Of a DNA stretch of 64,000 bases, positions 45,209 to 56,140 are shown piece by piece. The stretch spans positions 14,192,501 through 14,256,500 of the forward strand of contig CM057469.1 in NCBI GenBank assembly GCA_030035585.1. Reading direction: 5' to 3'. Made by a program: the position numbers and the translations under genes. The notes below the pieces were generated by a model. It was not told the DNA's origin, searched no databases, and was given only the letters and a program-made list of their open reading frames with translations. Every line of letters begins with the position of its first letter. Positions within the stretch are counted from its first letter, which is position 1. The stretch comes from Dugong dugon. Lineage: Eukaryota > Chordata > Mammalia > Sirenia > Dugongidae.

Positions 45209-46117
45209 CCAGCTTTACTACTTAGTGTGTACTATGTGCATGACACTTTACTTCTCTGAACCTCAGTTTCTTCACCTGTACAATGGGTATTATCCATGGG
45301 CATTATCCATGGTTACTCTTTAAAGAATTGTGGGGGTTCAGTAAATAACGGATGTAACAGACCTAGAACATTGCCTAGACTAGTATAGTCAATAAACATG
45401 GCTGCTATTACTCTGTACAGAGCAGAATTTAAACACTGTGGATGACAGAATAATACACAGGCTCTGCATTCAAAGAGCTAATGTTCCGGTGAGGGAGTAG
45501 ATCAAAATGTGTGCATATATATAACTCATACTGTCAGTGTTTGATGAAGGCTGTATGTTTGACAAGGTTTTTACTGATTTCTTTGTAGACAAGTGAGAGA
45601 ATTAGGGTTGGAAGTCAATATTCTTAGACAAACTTGTAGCCGAATAAACGGATAAAACCAAAGAATCTTTAACTAATGAGGGTGTTAAGAGAGGCAGAAC
45701 TGAGCAAAGCTAACCCTGGGAACTCCCTCTAGGTTGTCTGGGCAACAAGCCAGCTGGGATTTGGGGCACTCATTCCTTCAGTGGGAGGAGGTTGTGGTTC
45801 AACTCGGCTACCCAAAGGACCCATGGCATCCTTACTTGAGCAGATGGGATTGCAACATCCCATGGGCCCCAAGGGCTCCAGGCACTGGAAGCTTGCTTTC
45901 CCAGGAAGTTTCTGGGAACAACTGGCACCCGAATCCACACTGCCAGGTGCCCGATCCTTCCCCAGTAATGTTGTTCTTAGATTTGCCCTCAAAGAAGCGA
46001 AAGCAGTTGGGGGCAAGGTCCCTCCTTTGGAACACAACCCCACACGGCAAGTCCAGCTGTAACGCCAGGCCCCAGCCACGTCTCATGAGGACATTGGGAG
46101 AAAAGGAGAACTGATTT
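45209..46117. other. No gene; MIR/L2-like text to about 45500
   Basis: cttctctgaacctcagtttc then cacctgtacaatgggtatt is antisense MIR (45225-45370). L2-like text follows (caaagagctaatgttccgg). 45730-46115 is GC-richer and holds overlapping frames of 84-126 codons on both strands with no recognised domain. Confidence 0.45.
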
Positions 46118-46490
46118 ACCGGTTGAATTGTCTCCCCCAGAATAGATGTTGAGGTCTTAACCCCTGTACCTGCAAATACAACCCTGTCTTCTTTTGTTAT
46201 GTTAGTGAGGTCATGCCAGAGTAGGGTGGGTCCTAAACCTAATTCCTTCTGAGTTGTGTCCTATAAAAACAGCAGAATGGACACAGAGACACACACAGGG
46301 GGAAGAGGAAGACTGACAACAGACACACATGCATCCACAAGCTTACGAACACCAAGGATTGCTGGCAGCTATAAGAAGCTGAGAGAAACAAAGAAGGATC
46401 TTCTCCTAGAGTCAAGTCCTGAATTTCTGTTCTTTAGAGGCACCCACATTGTGGTATTTTGTCATGGCAACACTAGGAAACTAGGACGCT
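46118..46490 (+). repeat. MLT1-type LTR
   Basis: ggttgaattgtctcccccag, gttgaggtcttaacccc, tgccagagtagggtgggtcc and tggtattttgtcatggcaac keep MLT1 order. The edges are degraded. Confidence 0.75.
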
Positions 46491-46854
46491 GACCTTCTCT
46501 TTTCTTGCTAAACCTCATTTTATAAGTTTTGCCTTTTTCCAATAAAGTCCGTTCCTCCCCCAGTCTACATTCATCCAAGCCTTGGTCCACGACTGTGAAG
46601 GAGACTTTCTCACAGGGCATGGGTCAGATTTAACCAGAAAGCAGGTTTTTTGTGGTCCTTATCAATGCTTTATCCTTAACAATGCTCTTCTAATTTTGAC
46701 TTGGATCAACATTTACAAGGCAGGCTGCTCTGAACCGAAGGGGTCATGAAGCTGGAGGAGGGATGGGTAGGAATGGCAGAGTCAAACCTCCAAAAGATCT
46801 CAACAAGCTGAAATGTGGAACCCATACATTAAAGATAAAATACAACAAGGTCAA

Positions 46855-47557
46855 TGATCTCCGGGAACATCTAGCTCAATTGGCATAACATAGTTTATAA
46901 AGAAAATGTTCTACAGTCTGCTTTGGTGGGTAGCATCTGGGGTCTTAAAAGCCTGTGAGCAGCCATCTAAGATATTCCACTGGTCTCACCCCTTCAGGAG
47001 CAAGGGAGAATGAAGAAAACAAGATATAAGGGAAACATTAGTCCAAAGGACTAATGGACTACAACTACCACAGCCTCCAGCATACTGACTGAGTCCAGTA
47101 CGACTAGATGGTGCCTGGCTACCACCACTGACTGCTCTGACCGGGATCACAATAGAGGGTCCTGGACAGAGCTGGAGAAAAATGTAGAACAAAATTCTAA
47201 CTCACAAAAAAAGACCAGACTTACTGGTCTGACAGAGACTGGAGAAACCCCAAGAGTATGTCCCCTGGACACCCTTTCAGCTCAGTAATAAAGTCACTCC
47301 CGAGGTTCACCCTTCAGCCAAAGATCAGACAGCCCCTTAAAACAAAATGAGACTAATGGGGCACAACAGCCCAGGGACAAGGAGTAGAAGGAAGGAGGGT
47401 ACAGGAAAGCTGGTAATAGAGAACCCAATGTCGAGAAGGGAGAGTGTTGACATGGCATGGGGTTGTTAACCAATGTCATAAAACAATATACGTACTAACT
47501 GTTTAATGGAAACTATTTGTTCTGTAAACTTTCATCTGAAGTACAAAAAAATTTTAA
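46855..47557 (+). mobile_element. L1 3'UTR insertion with 18-bp target duplication
   Basis: Colinear with the reverse complement of 10950-9740. Flanked by AAAATACAACAAGGTCAA (46837-46854) and the same with one mismatch (47558-47575). 5'-truncated within the 3'UTR, so no ORF sequence is present. Ends in an A-rich tail. Confidence 0.9.
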
Positions 47558-47695
47558 AAAATTCAACAAGGTCAAACATAAATTTATTTGGGTTAAAAAC
47601 ATAATAAAGTACAAAATGGGAGAATTTGTCTAAACAATGGTTCATGTGAAAAATACCTGGAAGTTTAGCAGACCCAACTTCAGTATGAGCCAATA

Positions 47696-48043
47696 TAGGT
47701 AGTCCCCCACTTACAATATTCTAGAGTTACCACAAACCACACTTATGACTGTCTGTTTTTTTTTTGTTTGTTTGTTTGTTTTTGGCAGGGGTGGGGAGTG
47801 GTTTGTATATCTTATCGTTATTGGTATGTACTACCTACACACATTGTTGCAGTGGGTAATTTGCTGATATCATTCTCAGATGTTTACTTGCAGATGTTCA
47901 AGGATTGGATTTATAAAGACACTGATAATAAAAGGCAATAATAATGTAAAAAAAAAAAAAAAAAGAGGTATTTGACTCACATCAGAACTGACTTACGATG
48001 GAGTCGTCAGATCGGAACCCTGTCATAAGTCCAGGACTACCTG
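47696..48043. mobile_element. Tigger-like MITE with TIRs
   Basis: The left end TAGGTAGTCCCCCACTTA and the right end (reverse complement CAGGTAGTCCTGGACTTA) form terminal inverted repeats flanked by TA. The interior is short and non-coding, with a T run and an A run (47949-47965). TA targets and these ends fit the Tc1/mariner-pogo group; family name uncertain. Confidence 0.7.
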
Positions 48044-48360
48044 TAGTGTAATATGGTTGACAAAGAAGCTAATTCAATCTTGGGAAACAGAACAGAGCCA
48101 GGTTCAGCTCTCCCATGTTCCCAGTGGGCTGGCCCAGATGCAAAACGTCATGGCCAAATCTGGCCATGTCATGGCTGTGTTTTCTAAGGGGCTGTGACAA
48201 CCTGATGACCATTCAGAGGGGAGAAAGAAGAATGGTGTAGCCTCTTACGAAGAAAGGCTTCAAGAACTGGGGGAGTTTAGCTTGGAGAGGGTAAGACTTC
48301 ATTATGACAGAATGGCTTTCTTAAAAAATGTGAAGGGCCGCTATCCAGTCATTCAATAAA

Positions 48361-50137
48361 ACTTCCATTTTCACACACACACACAAAAATGTATTTATTC
48401 AGTCATGGTTTCACGGAGCAGAAGTACAAATTGGTAAAAGTTGCAGGAAAACAATTACTAGAGCCCAAAACGAAACAAAATCAAACAAAACTCTCCCCAG
48501 TGCTGAGGGCATGTAAGCCAGGGCTGAGTGCTGACCATCACAGAGGAGAGTCCTGGGAGGTCTGAGTTAGGCCAAGAGTTTATGTGACAGAGACTTCTAG
48601 CTGCCCACCCAATGTACATTCTCCCCTTCTTCTTTAATACAGAACCCTGATTTTCTATGGGCAGCAATGTGCCCAGCCAAAAGCTGTTTCCCAGCCCCTT
48701 GCAATGAGGTATGGTCACATATCTAAGTTCAGGGCAAAGAGCTGTGAGTGGAAAGGTGTTGTGGGACTTCTGGGAAGGCTCATTAAAGACAACCGATTAG
48801 CTGAGAAATATACTCTTTGCCCTTCCACTTTTCTACTGCTTAGAGTATGGATGCAATGGCTGGCACTCTAGCAGCCATATTGGACTATGATGTGACCTTG
48901 AGGATAGAATCCACACTCCAGGATGGTAAGGCATAAAGATAAAAAGAACCTGGATGTCTGATGGTGATGGAACTACCATTCAGTACATATTTACTACGTG
49001 TCAGGCAGTATTCTAGGCACTTGGTGAACAAAATAGTCCTTGTCTGCCCTCATAGATCTTAAGCTGTAGGGGAACCAGGGCTGCTTGCTACGTTATACAA
49101 ACTCTGGGGTTGGGGGACATTTACATAGAATAAAGTGGGATCCCCTGAAGTTGTACAAAGAAGGTGGCTTTTAGAGGTGCTTCAATTCTGGTGGGACACT
49201 TATAATCTCAATTATACAGTTGAGAACATTGAGGCTTACATGTATTAAGTTATTTCCCCAAGATTACACAGAGAGTCATCAAGCTGGGATTCATACCACT
49301 GTGTGTCTGACTCCAAGCCCATTTTCTTAACCACTTCTCTCAACTTTCTCAGGAGAGGAGGTAGGAGAAGGACAGGAAAGTGCTCAGAGAAATAGGAGAA
49401 CCAGAACAGTATGACACTTTAGAAGAGAAGGGAGAGGAGAATTACCAGAAAGAGAAGGAGTGAAGAGAAGTTAAAGATGAGGCAACAAGACTTGGACTGG
49501 CCATTAGTAACCTTCCAGAGAACGGTTTGAGCAGAGGACCTTCCTAGCTTACTTTAATTCTCTAAATTTGAGTCTTTTTATTCTCTCTCTAACAAATTCA
49601 CAAAATCTTTCATTTTTATATGTCTATTATTGAGATTTATGTTAAAAATAGATTTCAGCAACTGGTTGGTCATATAATTATTCCTATGACATCAGTAGTA
49701 CCTCCAGTACCAATTTCTTTTGTTGTCAGTCTACCAAATGCCACCAAGAATTGCTCATTGTTGCAGCGGTGGCAGCTGTTTTGCAGACATTTAAGTACAG
49801 AACTGAGATGTTTTTCACAAACAACCTAAATCCACGTCCATGGACCTGGAAGGTGTTCGAACACCATATGTTTCTTTTTTTCTCCAACTGTAGAGTAATA
49901 AATAACATTGTCAAAATAACTACTGAAAAGTCTACATTCTCTTTTGATTTTGAAGGGGTTTATGGAATTTATGTTTCTAAAAATATTTCCTCCTATGAAT
50001 CTCTCTTCATAGCTCAGGAGAAAACTGCCCTTCTGACTGTCAAAGAACTATCGTAGGTTGTAAACATCCCCGGAAACTCTTAAGCCTTTGAAAAATATTT
50101 CCTAAAATGGCTTGACTTTGAAAGATGAACTGGAGTC
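48361..50137. other. No gene; old repeat at about 48590-48985 and MIR at 49190-49345
   Basis: 48590-48985 (cttgcaatgaggtatggtc, ctagcagccatattggac) follows a common old mammalian repeat that I cannot name. 49190-49345 (gagaacattgaggcttacat, agattacacagagagtc, gctgggattcatacc) is MIR. 49560-50060 is AT-rich with a 101-codon frame of no recognised family. Confidence 0.45.
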
Positions 50138-50312
50138 AGCAGTTGCCGTTGAGTGGACTCATGGTGGTCCCAAATGTTGCAGAGTAGAACTGCACTCCAT
50201 AGGGTTTTCAATGGCTGAGACCTTTAGGAAGCAAGGAGGTGCCTCTGGTTGGGTTCAAACCGCCAACCTTTTGGTTAGTAGCCCAGTGCTTAATCATTTG
50301 TGCCACGGGAAC
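50138..50312 (-). repeat. AfroSINE-type SINE
   Basis: Antisense: gttgccgttgagtggactc, then ggttgggttcaaaccgcc, then gtgccacgggaac. Confidence 0.85.
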
Positions 50313-50804
50313 AGAGAGGTAAGTCAAGTCATAAAGCAGACTGTCTACCATCCTTCTCTAACCCCACCATCACTTGCATTCCTCAGTGTCTTCCTCACCT
50401 CTACACACACCCACTATTCAGTTAAAAAAGAGCAAGCTTATTTCCATATTTGCCATTGAGAAGGAAGGCTCTTCAGGATAGTAGGAGTCAATGCTGAAAA
50501 ATAGTTCCTGGAAAACGAAGACCACAGTTATTCTGGGTTTAATGTATAGGGTGGGCATTCGAGACTAAGACCAGGAAGAAAGTGTTAATACCATGCCTTG
50601 TGCCCGAGATAACAAATGAATAACTGCTGAAGGAGATACTTGCTTTCTTCCTAAGAGCCGAGGAAAGGACTGTAACTATGTAAATGTTCAGTGGGACGTG
50701 TGTAATGGGCATGGACAGTAAGATAAACTCTGTTCTGATGAAGGGACCGTGCCAGTCTCCCTCTCACACTGTGATTACTTGCCCCATGACGACTGATTTG
50801 GTGG

Positions 50805-50866
50805 GTCCTAGAGCTGGAATTGACTCCACGGCAACAGGTTTGGTTTGTTTAGTTTTTTTGGTTTAA
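50805..50866 (+). repeat. SINE tail, 5'-truncated
   Basis: gggtcctagagctggaattg then cggcaacaggtttggtttg. First of three SINEs in a row. Confidence 0.75.
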
Positions 50867-50876
50867 GTGGGGGAGA

Positions 50877-51085
50877 AGGTCTCTGGGTGGTGCAAACTGT
50901 TTGCACTCAACTACTAACCTAAAAGTCGGCAGTTTGAACCAGCCAACAATGCCCCAGAAGAAAGGCCTGGCGATCTGTTTTCATAACGATTACAGTCAAG
51001 AAAACCCTATGGAGCAGTTCTACTCTGTAACACATGGGGTCACTATGAGTTGAAATTGACTTGAAGACAACTGGTTTAGGTTTGG
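50877..51085 (+). repeat. AfroSINE-type SINE, long subtype
   Basis: tctctgggtggtgcaaac, then gcagtttgaaccagcc, then gatctgttttcataacg, ending agacaactggtttaggtttg. Follows the target-like motif aagtgggggagaa. Confidence 0.88.
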
Positions 51086-51095
51086 TTAGGTGGGG

Positions 51096-51305
51096 AGAGG
51101 AGTCCTTGGTTGGTGCAAATGGTTAACATGCTTGGCTGCTAACTGCAAGGTTGGAGGTTCAGGTCCACTCAGAGGTGCCTTGGAAGAAAGGCCTGGTGGT
51201 CTACTTTCAAAAAATCAGCCATTGAAAACCCTATGGAGCACAGTTCTTCTCTGACACACATGGGGTCACCGTGAGTTGAAATCAACTCCACCGCCACTGG
51301 TTTGG
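51096..51305 (+). repeat. AfroSINE-type SINE, long subtype, same target
   Basis: gagtccttggttggtgc, then ggaggttcaggtccactc, then ggtggtctactttc, ending cgccactggtttg. GTTAGGTGGGGAGA stands at 51086 before it and at 51306 after it. Confidence 0.88.
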
Positions 51306-51354
51306 TTAGGTGGGGAGAAATCAGTCAAACCAAGTCCTTTTGAATTTAGAATGA

Positions 51355-51420
51355 AGGTTTCTGTTTCTTTCTCTTTCTTTTTGCTTTTCTTTCTTTTACA
51401 TGTTTTTCTTTTTGCCATTT
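51355..51420. repeat. Pyrimidine-rich low-complexity tract
   Basis: Run of ttct- and ttttc-type units. Translates as a false hydrophobic frame (FSFFLLFFLL). Confidence 0.75.
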
Positions 51421-51490
51421 CAAGCAGCAGCATTGCAGGTAAATCTCTCTGCGCTAGCAAAGAAGGAATTAAACTAAACTAGTCCCTTGT

Positions 51491-51646
51491 AAGGAAGCCC
51501 TGGAGGCGCAGTGGTTAAGAGTTCAGCTGCTAACCAAAAGGTCAGCAGTTCGAATCCACGAGCCACTCCTTGGAAACCCTATGGGGCAGTTCGCCTCTGT
51601 CCTATAGGGTTGTTATGAGTTGGAATCAACTTGATGGCAACGAATT
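51491..51646 (+). repeat. AfroSINE-type SINE, short subtype, 9-bp target duplication
   Basis: gccctggaggcgcagtgg, gcagttcgaatccacgagcc, ttgttatgagttggaatc. TAGTCCCTT at 51480-51488 and 51647-51655. Confidence 0.9.
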
Positions 51647-51739
51647 TAGTCCCTTTTTGTCTAACCCATTGCTGCACTGGGCATGGGGTTCCCTTGCAGC
51701 TGGGACAGGTTTAATGAGAGGAGGAAGGGAGGAATTATT

Positions 51740-51935
51740 GTGTGCCTTCTTTAAGATGATTTGACATGTTGCCTCATTTAGTCCTCATAGCTCTGAGATA
51801 ATCATTACCTTCTCCATTTTTGGGTAAATGAACTGGATTATCAAAGAGGTTAAATTAATGTTCTTAGGTGGTCACTCAATTAATAGAATCAAGTCAGAAT
51901 TTAAATCCAAAATCCCACCCCCCCATTTACTTTAA
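51740..51935 (+). repeat. MIR
   Basis: ttgcctcatttagtcctc, ctgagataatcattacc, caaagaggttaaatt and cagaatttaaatcc keep MIR order. Confidence 0.65.
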
Positions 51936-52088
51936 AACATATTCTTCTGCTGCACATGATGTCACCGTAAGAGAAAGGGCAATTTTGATAACGGGAGGGG
52001 TCTTACAGGCCAGAAAATAGCTGTTACCCCAATTAATGCCACAGAAAACTTGAAACCCTTTCCCACTGCAGCAGCGCAGAGAATGTTG

Positions 52089-52383
52089 CTGTTGTTAGCT
52101 ACCTTTGAGTCTGCACCCTGACTCATGGGAACTCCGTGACAGCAGACTTTTGTGATTCATAAGGTTTTCATTGGCTGATTTTTGGAAGTAGATTGCCAGG
52201 CCTTTCTTCCTAGTCTGTCTTAGTCTGGAAGCTCCACTGAAACCTGTTCAGCATCACAGGAACATGTAAGCCTCCACTGACAGGTGGGTGGTCGCTGAAC
52301 ATGAGGTGCATAGGCGAGGAATTGAACCTGGGTCTCCCATATGGAAGGTGAGAATTCTATCACTGAACACCACTGCCCCCACA
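52089..52383 (-). repeat. tRNA-Gly-headed SINE with RTE-derived body and tail
   Basis: On the minus strand the 5' head (52383-52281) keeps tRNA-Gly features: TTCAGTGATAGAATTCTC (A box and D arm), an anticodon stem-loop CTCAC...GGGAG, and GGTTCAATTCC (B box). The body (52280-52141) matches the RTE 5'UTR at 39145-39360. The tail (52140-52089) matches the RTE 3' end. The head would supply an internal RNA polymerase III promoter. It is a retroposon, not a working tRNA gene: the acceptor stem is not closed. Confidence 0.82.
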
Positions 52384-52778
52384 CAGAGGATATGGAGACT
52401 TAATTCACAACCTCTGCAGTGCCAGCATGGCACCACTTTTTCCAATAGCAGTTAGGGACAGAAACAAAAATAGCAAAGACTGTGGCAATGCAATTGCTGA
52501 ACTCTCATAAGTTGAAATAGAAAGCCTGTCTAAGGAGAGGACGTTGAAAAGTTGGAGACTAGTTAGCATACCAGCATTGACCAAGGGAAGACTGGAACAA
52601 AATAGGATACAGAATCCAACTGGAGATCCATACTGGAGACCCAGCGGAGCAGGGGACCCAGATTGGAGAGCTGCGTTGACAAAAGAAGAACCTCCAAACA
52701 ATGACAATGACAGAGATGCCACTCCAGCCTCTCTTTGTTAAGGGCTTCAAAGGTACATTCACCAAGTGTATTGTGTTA

Positions 52779-52985
52779 CTAGGTCCCTGAGTGGCACAAA
52801 TGGTTTGCTCTCGGCTACTGACCACAAGGTTGGCAGTTCAAACCCACCCGGTGGTGCTGTGGAAGAAAGTCCTGGTGATCTGCTTTTGTAAAGATTACAG
52901 CCAAGAAAACCCTGTGGAGCTCAGTTCTACTCTGTAATACACAGGGTCATCATGAGTCGGAATCAACCTGACAGCAATAGGTTAT
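52779..52985 (+). repeat. AfroSINE-type SINE, long subtype
   Basis: aggtccctgagtggcac, gcagttcaaacccacccgg, gatctgcttttgtaaag. Flanked by TATTGTGTTA and TATTGTATTA, nine of ten matching. Confidence 0.88.
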
Positions 52986-52989
52986 TGTA

Positions 52990-53245
52990 TTATTTGTTGC
53001 TGGATGCCGTCAAGTCGGCTCCGTCCCACTGAACGAAATGTTGCTCAGTCCTGCACCATCCTCACAATAGTAGATATGCTTGAGCCCGTTGCTGCAGCCA
53101 CTGTGTCAGCCCATCTCACCGATGGTCTTTCTCTTTTTTGCTGACCCTCTACTTTACCAAGCATGATGTCCTTCTTCAGGGATTGGTCTCTCCTGATAAC
53201 ATATACAAAGTAAGCAAAACAAAGTCTCTCCCTTTTTGCTTTTAT
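52990..53245 (-). repeat. RTE 3' end, 5'-truncated
   Basis: Antisense: gatgccgtcaagtcggctcc, ctcagtcctgcaccatcc, ccctctactttaccaagc, gattggtctctcctgataac. Confidence 0.88.
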
Positions 53246-53660
53246 ATAGTTCATATCCAAAGGGTGATTTTGATTTCTTCTCAGCTAATAATTTTGTTGT
53301 CTTTGAGGACACTCTCCAGATATTCTCAGGAAGAGGTAACTGAATCAAATGATCCCTGGTGACATTTATGGCTGCAGTACACAGTGCCTGAACAGTGACT
53401 TGACTATCATTCCCATGTAAGAGAATCAACCCTTGTTTGGCACAACTTCTATGCAATGTGACTTAAGGGTTAAGTAACTCATTGGGAACACCTCTGCACC
53501 TTTGCTCGAATGTTCCCTTTTATCTGTAATTCCTTAACCTATGTCTTTCTTTTTACCTTTTAAAATCTTAATCATCTTTAATGACCTATCTCCAAGAATA
53601 CCACCCCTTCTGTTCCAACTTATACGAATCCTAACTTTCCTTGAGCATATCCTTCCTTCC
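53246..53660. other. No gene; possible L2-like text
   Basis: ctgtaattccttaacctatg then accccttctgttccaac is L2-flavoured. Weak. Confidence 0.35.
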
Positions 53661-54118
53661 TGTTATGAGCTGAATTATGTCCGTGAAAAAGATATGAAGT
53701 CCTAACCCCCAGAACCTGTGAATGTGACCTTATTTTAAATAGGGTCTTTGAAGATGCTGTGTTATCGGTTAAATTAACATGAGGTCATACTGGAGTAGAG
53801 TGGGTCCTAATCATGTGAGTGATGTCCTTAGAAAAAGAGAAGAGTCACAGACACAAAGGGAAGACGGCCACGTAAAGATGGAGGTAGGTATTGGAGTGAC
53901 ACATCTACAAGTCAAGGAGTGCCAAGGATTGTCAGGAACCACCAGACACTGGAAGAAGCAAGGAAGGATCTTCCCTTGAGCTTTCGGAGAGAGCGTGGCC
54001 CTGCCCACACCTTGATTTTGCACTTCTAGCCTCCAGAACTGTGAGACAATAAATCTCTGTTGCTATAAGCCACGCTGCTTGTGATACTTAGTTATAGCAG
54101 CCCTACGAAACTAATACA
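53661..54118 (+). mobile_element. Solo MLT1-type LTR with perfect 5-bp target duplication
   Basis: From TGTTATGAGCTGAATTATG to CTAATACA, 458 bp. CTTCC at 53656-53660 and 54119-54123. It carries aagtcctaacccccag, ccagaactgtgagacaat and the AATAAA signal (acaataaatctc). No interior genes remain. Confidence 0.88.
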
Positions 54119-54123
54119 CTTCC

Positions 54124-54719
54124 CCACAGTGAGCACTTAATTATATTCTGCAGGGAACCCTGGCCAGCATATTAGTGAAAAACTTTCCCTGGAAAGAAAA
54201 GCAGAAACATGCAATTTAAGGATGCCTGGCCACGGGCTCTGCTTTTCCCTGGATGTGGACATGGCCTTGCTGATGTTGAGTTTGGTTCAAGGACAAGGGG
54301 AGCCCAGAAATTGTCAACATTCCCTTCCGTGGAAGTGCATCCCTTTGGGTAAGTTCTTCCTAACAAGTGATGTGAATCCCAAGTGAAAAAAGGACTCAGC
54401 TAGAGACTGGGCTTCTCTGATCCAGCAAGACCTTCCACGCATGGGCAGCTTCACAAACAGCTGTACATACCTGTCAGGGACAAGTGTGGCATCAAGAGAA
54501 GGGGCATCAAGACAGAGTGCATCTGCTTCTGCTATGAGACCTCTGCATGTCAGCTGAATTGTTGTGTCCTTTTAGAAATACATTGAGAACTTAGCCTAAT
54601 CTCTCTCTCTCCCCCCTTCTCTTCTCTTTCTACCAATTTATAGGCCACTGGAATGCTGCAGTCGCAACTTAATTTCTTCACTTAAAATTATATTTTTGAG
54701 ACCCACGCAGATAAAGATT
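54124..54719. other. No recognised feature
   Basis: Mixed sequence; a CT-rich run at 54600-54630. Confidence 0.4.
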
Positions 54720-54927
54720 TAAAAAAAAGCTGTCATCGAATCTATTCCAACTCATGGCAGCTCCATGTGTGTCAGAGTAGGACTGTGCTCCATAGAGTTT
54801 TCAATGGCTGATTTTTCAGAAGTAGATTGCCAGGCCTTTCTTCTGAGATGCCTCTGGGTGGACTTGAATCTCCAGCCTTTCGATTAACAGCTGAGTGTGT
54901 TAACAATTTGCACCACCCAGGGACTCT
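54720..54927 (-). repeat. AfroSINE-type SINE, long subtype
   Basis: Antisense: aaaaaaaagctgtcatcg, tcagaagtagattgccagg, gcaccacccagggac. Confidence 0.88.
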
Positions 54928-54934
54928 ACTGACA

Positions 54935-55035
54935 TAGATAGGTGGATATAAATATAATCCATTCTCTTTTAACTGCTACATAATAGTTCATTGTGTGACT
55001 CTGTCATGTTTTATTTATCCTATTAGGTTTTGGAG
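54935..55035 (-). repeat. Old L1 ORF2 3' fragment
   Basis: ctgctacataatagttcatt then gtgtgactctgtcatg is antisense to the L1 C-terminal YYAAI-type coding region. Very short. Confidence 0.55.
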
Positions 55036-55061
55036 AAAAGTCAATTTTGTAAGAAACCAAG

Positions 55062-55255
55062 ACAGCCAACGGTTAAGCACTTGGCTGGTAACTGAAAGGT
55101 TGGCAGTTCGAACCCACCCAGCGGCTCCATGGGAGAAAGACCTGGTGATCTCGTTTGTAAAAATTACAGCCTAGAAAAGCTTATGGGGTAGTTCTAGTCT
55201 GTCACATGGGGTCTCTATGAGTCATAGTTGACTCGACAGCACCTAACAACAACAA
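55062..55255 (+). repeat. AfroSINE-type SINE
   Basis: Head lost up to gccaacggttaagc; gcagttcgaacccacccagc; ending gactcgacagcacctaac. Confidence 0.85.
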
Positions 55256-55404
55256 TCGTATAGCAGTATCTCTCGGGGATTGAGCCACATTTTCAGGTCC
55301 GAGCATCTGGTACCCATTCTAAGAAAAGGAGAGACATTTGCTTCCTCCAGTCAGGAGAGAGACCAGCGAATAATAGTAATAATAACAAAAACAGCAGCCA
55401 ACCT

Positions 55405-55965
55405 GTGTTCCATCCACCCTCTCCCTACAAAGTGATGCTTTTAATATGTAAGTCAGATCATATCACTTGTCTTCTCTAAATCTTCCAATCGCTTCCCCTC
55501 TCACTCAGAGTCAAGTCCAAAATCTTCAACGCCCTGCATGAGCTGGCCCCCAAGACCTCCCTGCCCTCACTTCCTACCATTTTCTCCCTCACTCCAGCTC
55601 AGCTCCTCTGACCCCTTCCTATTCTGGAGCATACTAAACAAGGCCCCACCACAGGACCTTTGCAGTTGCCGTTGCCTTTGTCTGGAACATGTTTCCCCAA
55701 AGCAGGCACATGACTCCCTCTCTCCCTTCACTTTCTGCCCACATGTAACCAGCCTCTATAAACTAGCACAGTCCCAAACTCTCACTCTCTATTCCCTTCC
55801 TCTGCTTAATTTTTCTTCATAATTCTTATCACTATCCAAATTGTTAAATCTTTGTCTCCCTTCAGTAGGCTGTCTGCTCTATGAGATTAGAGACATTATT
55901 TCATTCACTACAGGATCCCCAGGGCCTAGAACAGTGCCTGGCATGTACTATTGAGTACTAACTAC
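55405..55965 (+). repeat. L2 LINE 3' end, well preserved
   Basis: cactccagctcagctcctc, aggacctttgcagttgcc, gcacatgactccctctc, ttcataattcttatcac, gatccccagggcctagaac, agtgcctggcatg: continuous L2 3' order over 560 bp. An apparent 94-codon frame inside is non-coding. Confidence 0.85.
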
Positions 55966-55994
55966 CCAACAGATTTACACTGAATAAACACAGG

Positions 55995-56140
55995 AATTTG
56001 AAAAGACATTTTACCAAAGAAGATATATGGTTGGCAAATAAGCACATGAAAATCTTTTCAACACTGTTGGTCATTAGGGGAAAAAAATTAAAACCACAAT
56101 GAGACACCATTGTATACCATCAGAAGGGAATGGATGGATA
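55995..56140 (+). repeat. Old L1 ORF2 fragment
   Basis: agaagatatatggttggc, aaataagcacatgaaaatc and aaaaccacaatgagacacc match the ORF2 C-terminal coding region on the sense strand. Confidence 0.75.

Larger units (their letters stand above)
46600..48360 (+). repeat. Old unnamed repeat or unique host split by L1 and MITE insertions
   Basis: The blocks 46780-46836, 47576-47695 and 48046-48360 read through when the two insertions are removed (aatgtggaacccatacatt, gttaaaaacataataaag, tatggttgacaaagaagc, gggagtttagcttggagagg). The text resembles an ancient mammal-wide repeat, which I cannot name with confidence. Confidence 0.4.

Noticed and set aside
45734..46114. Overlapping 84-126-codon ORFs on both strands
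   Set aside because: GC-richer DNA lengthens chance frames; the frames on the two strands contradict each other and none shows a domain.
49751..50056. 101-codon plus-strand ORF with a hydrophobic start
   Set aside because: No recognised family, no splice or promoter context, AT-rich setting and a competing frame on the other strand. Could be reopened if conserved.
52281..52383. A functional tRNA-Gly gene
   Set aside because: A and B boxes survive but the acceptor stem does not pair and the sequence runs straight into RTE body; it is a SINE head.
53661..54118. Endogenous retrovirus with genes
   Set aside because: Only a solo LTR is present here and at the other LTR sites; no gag, pol or env text lies beside any of them.
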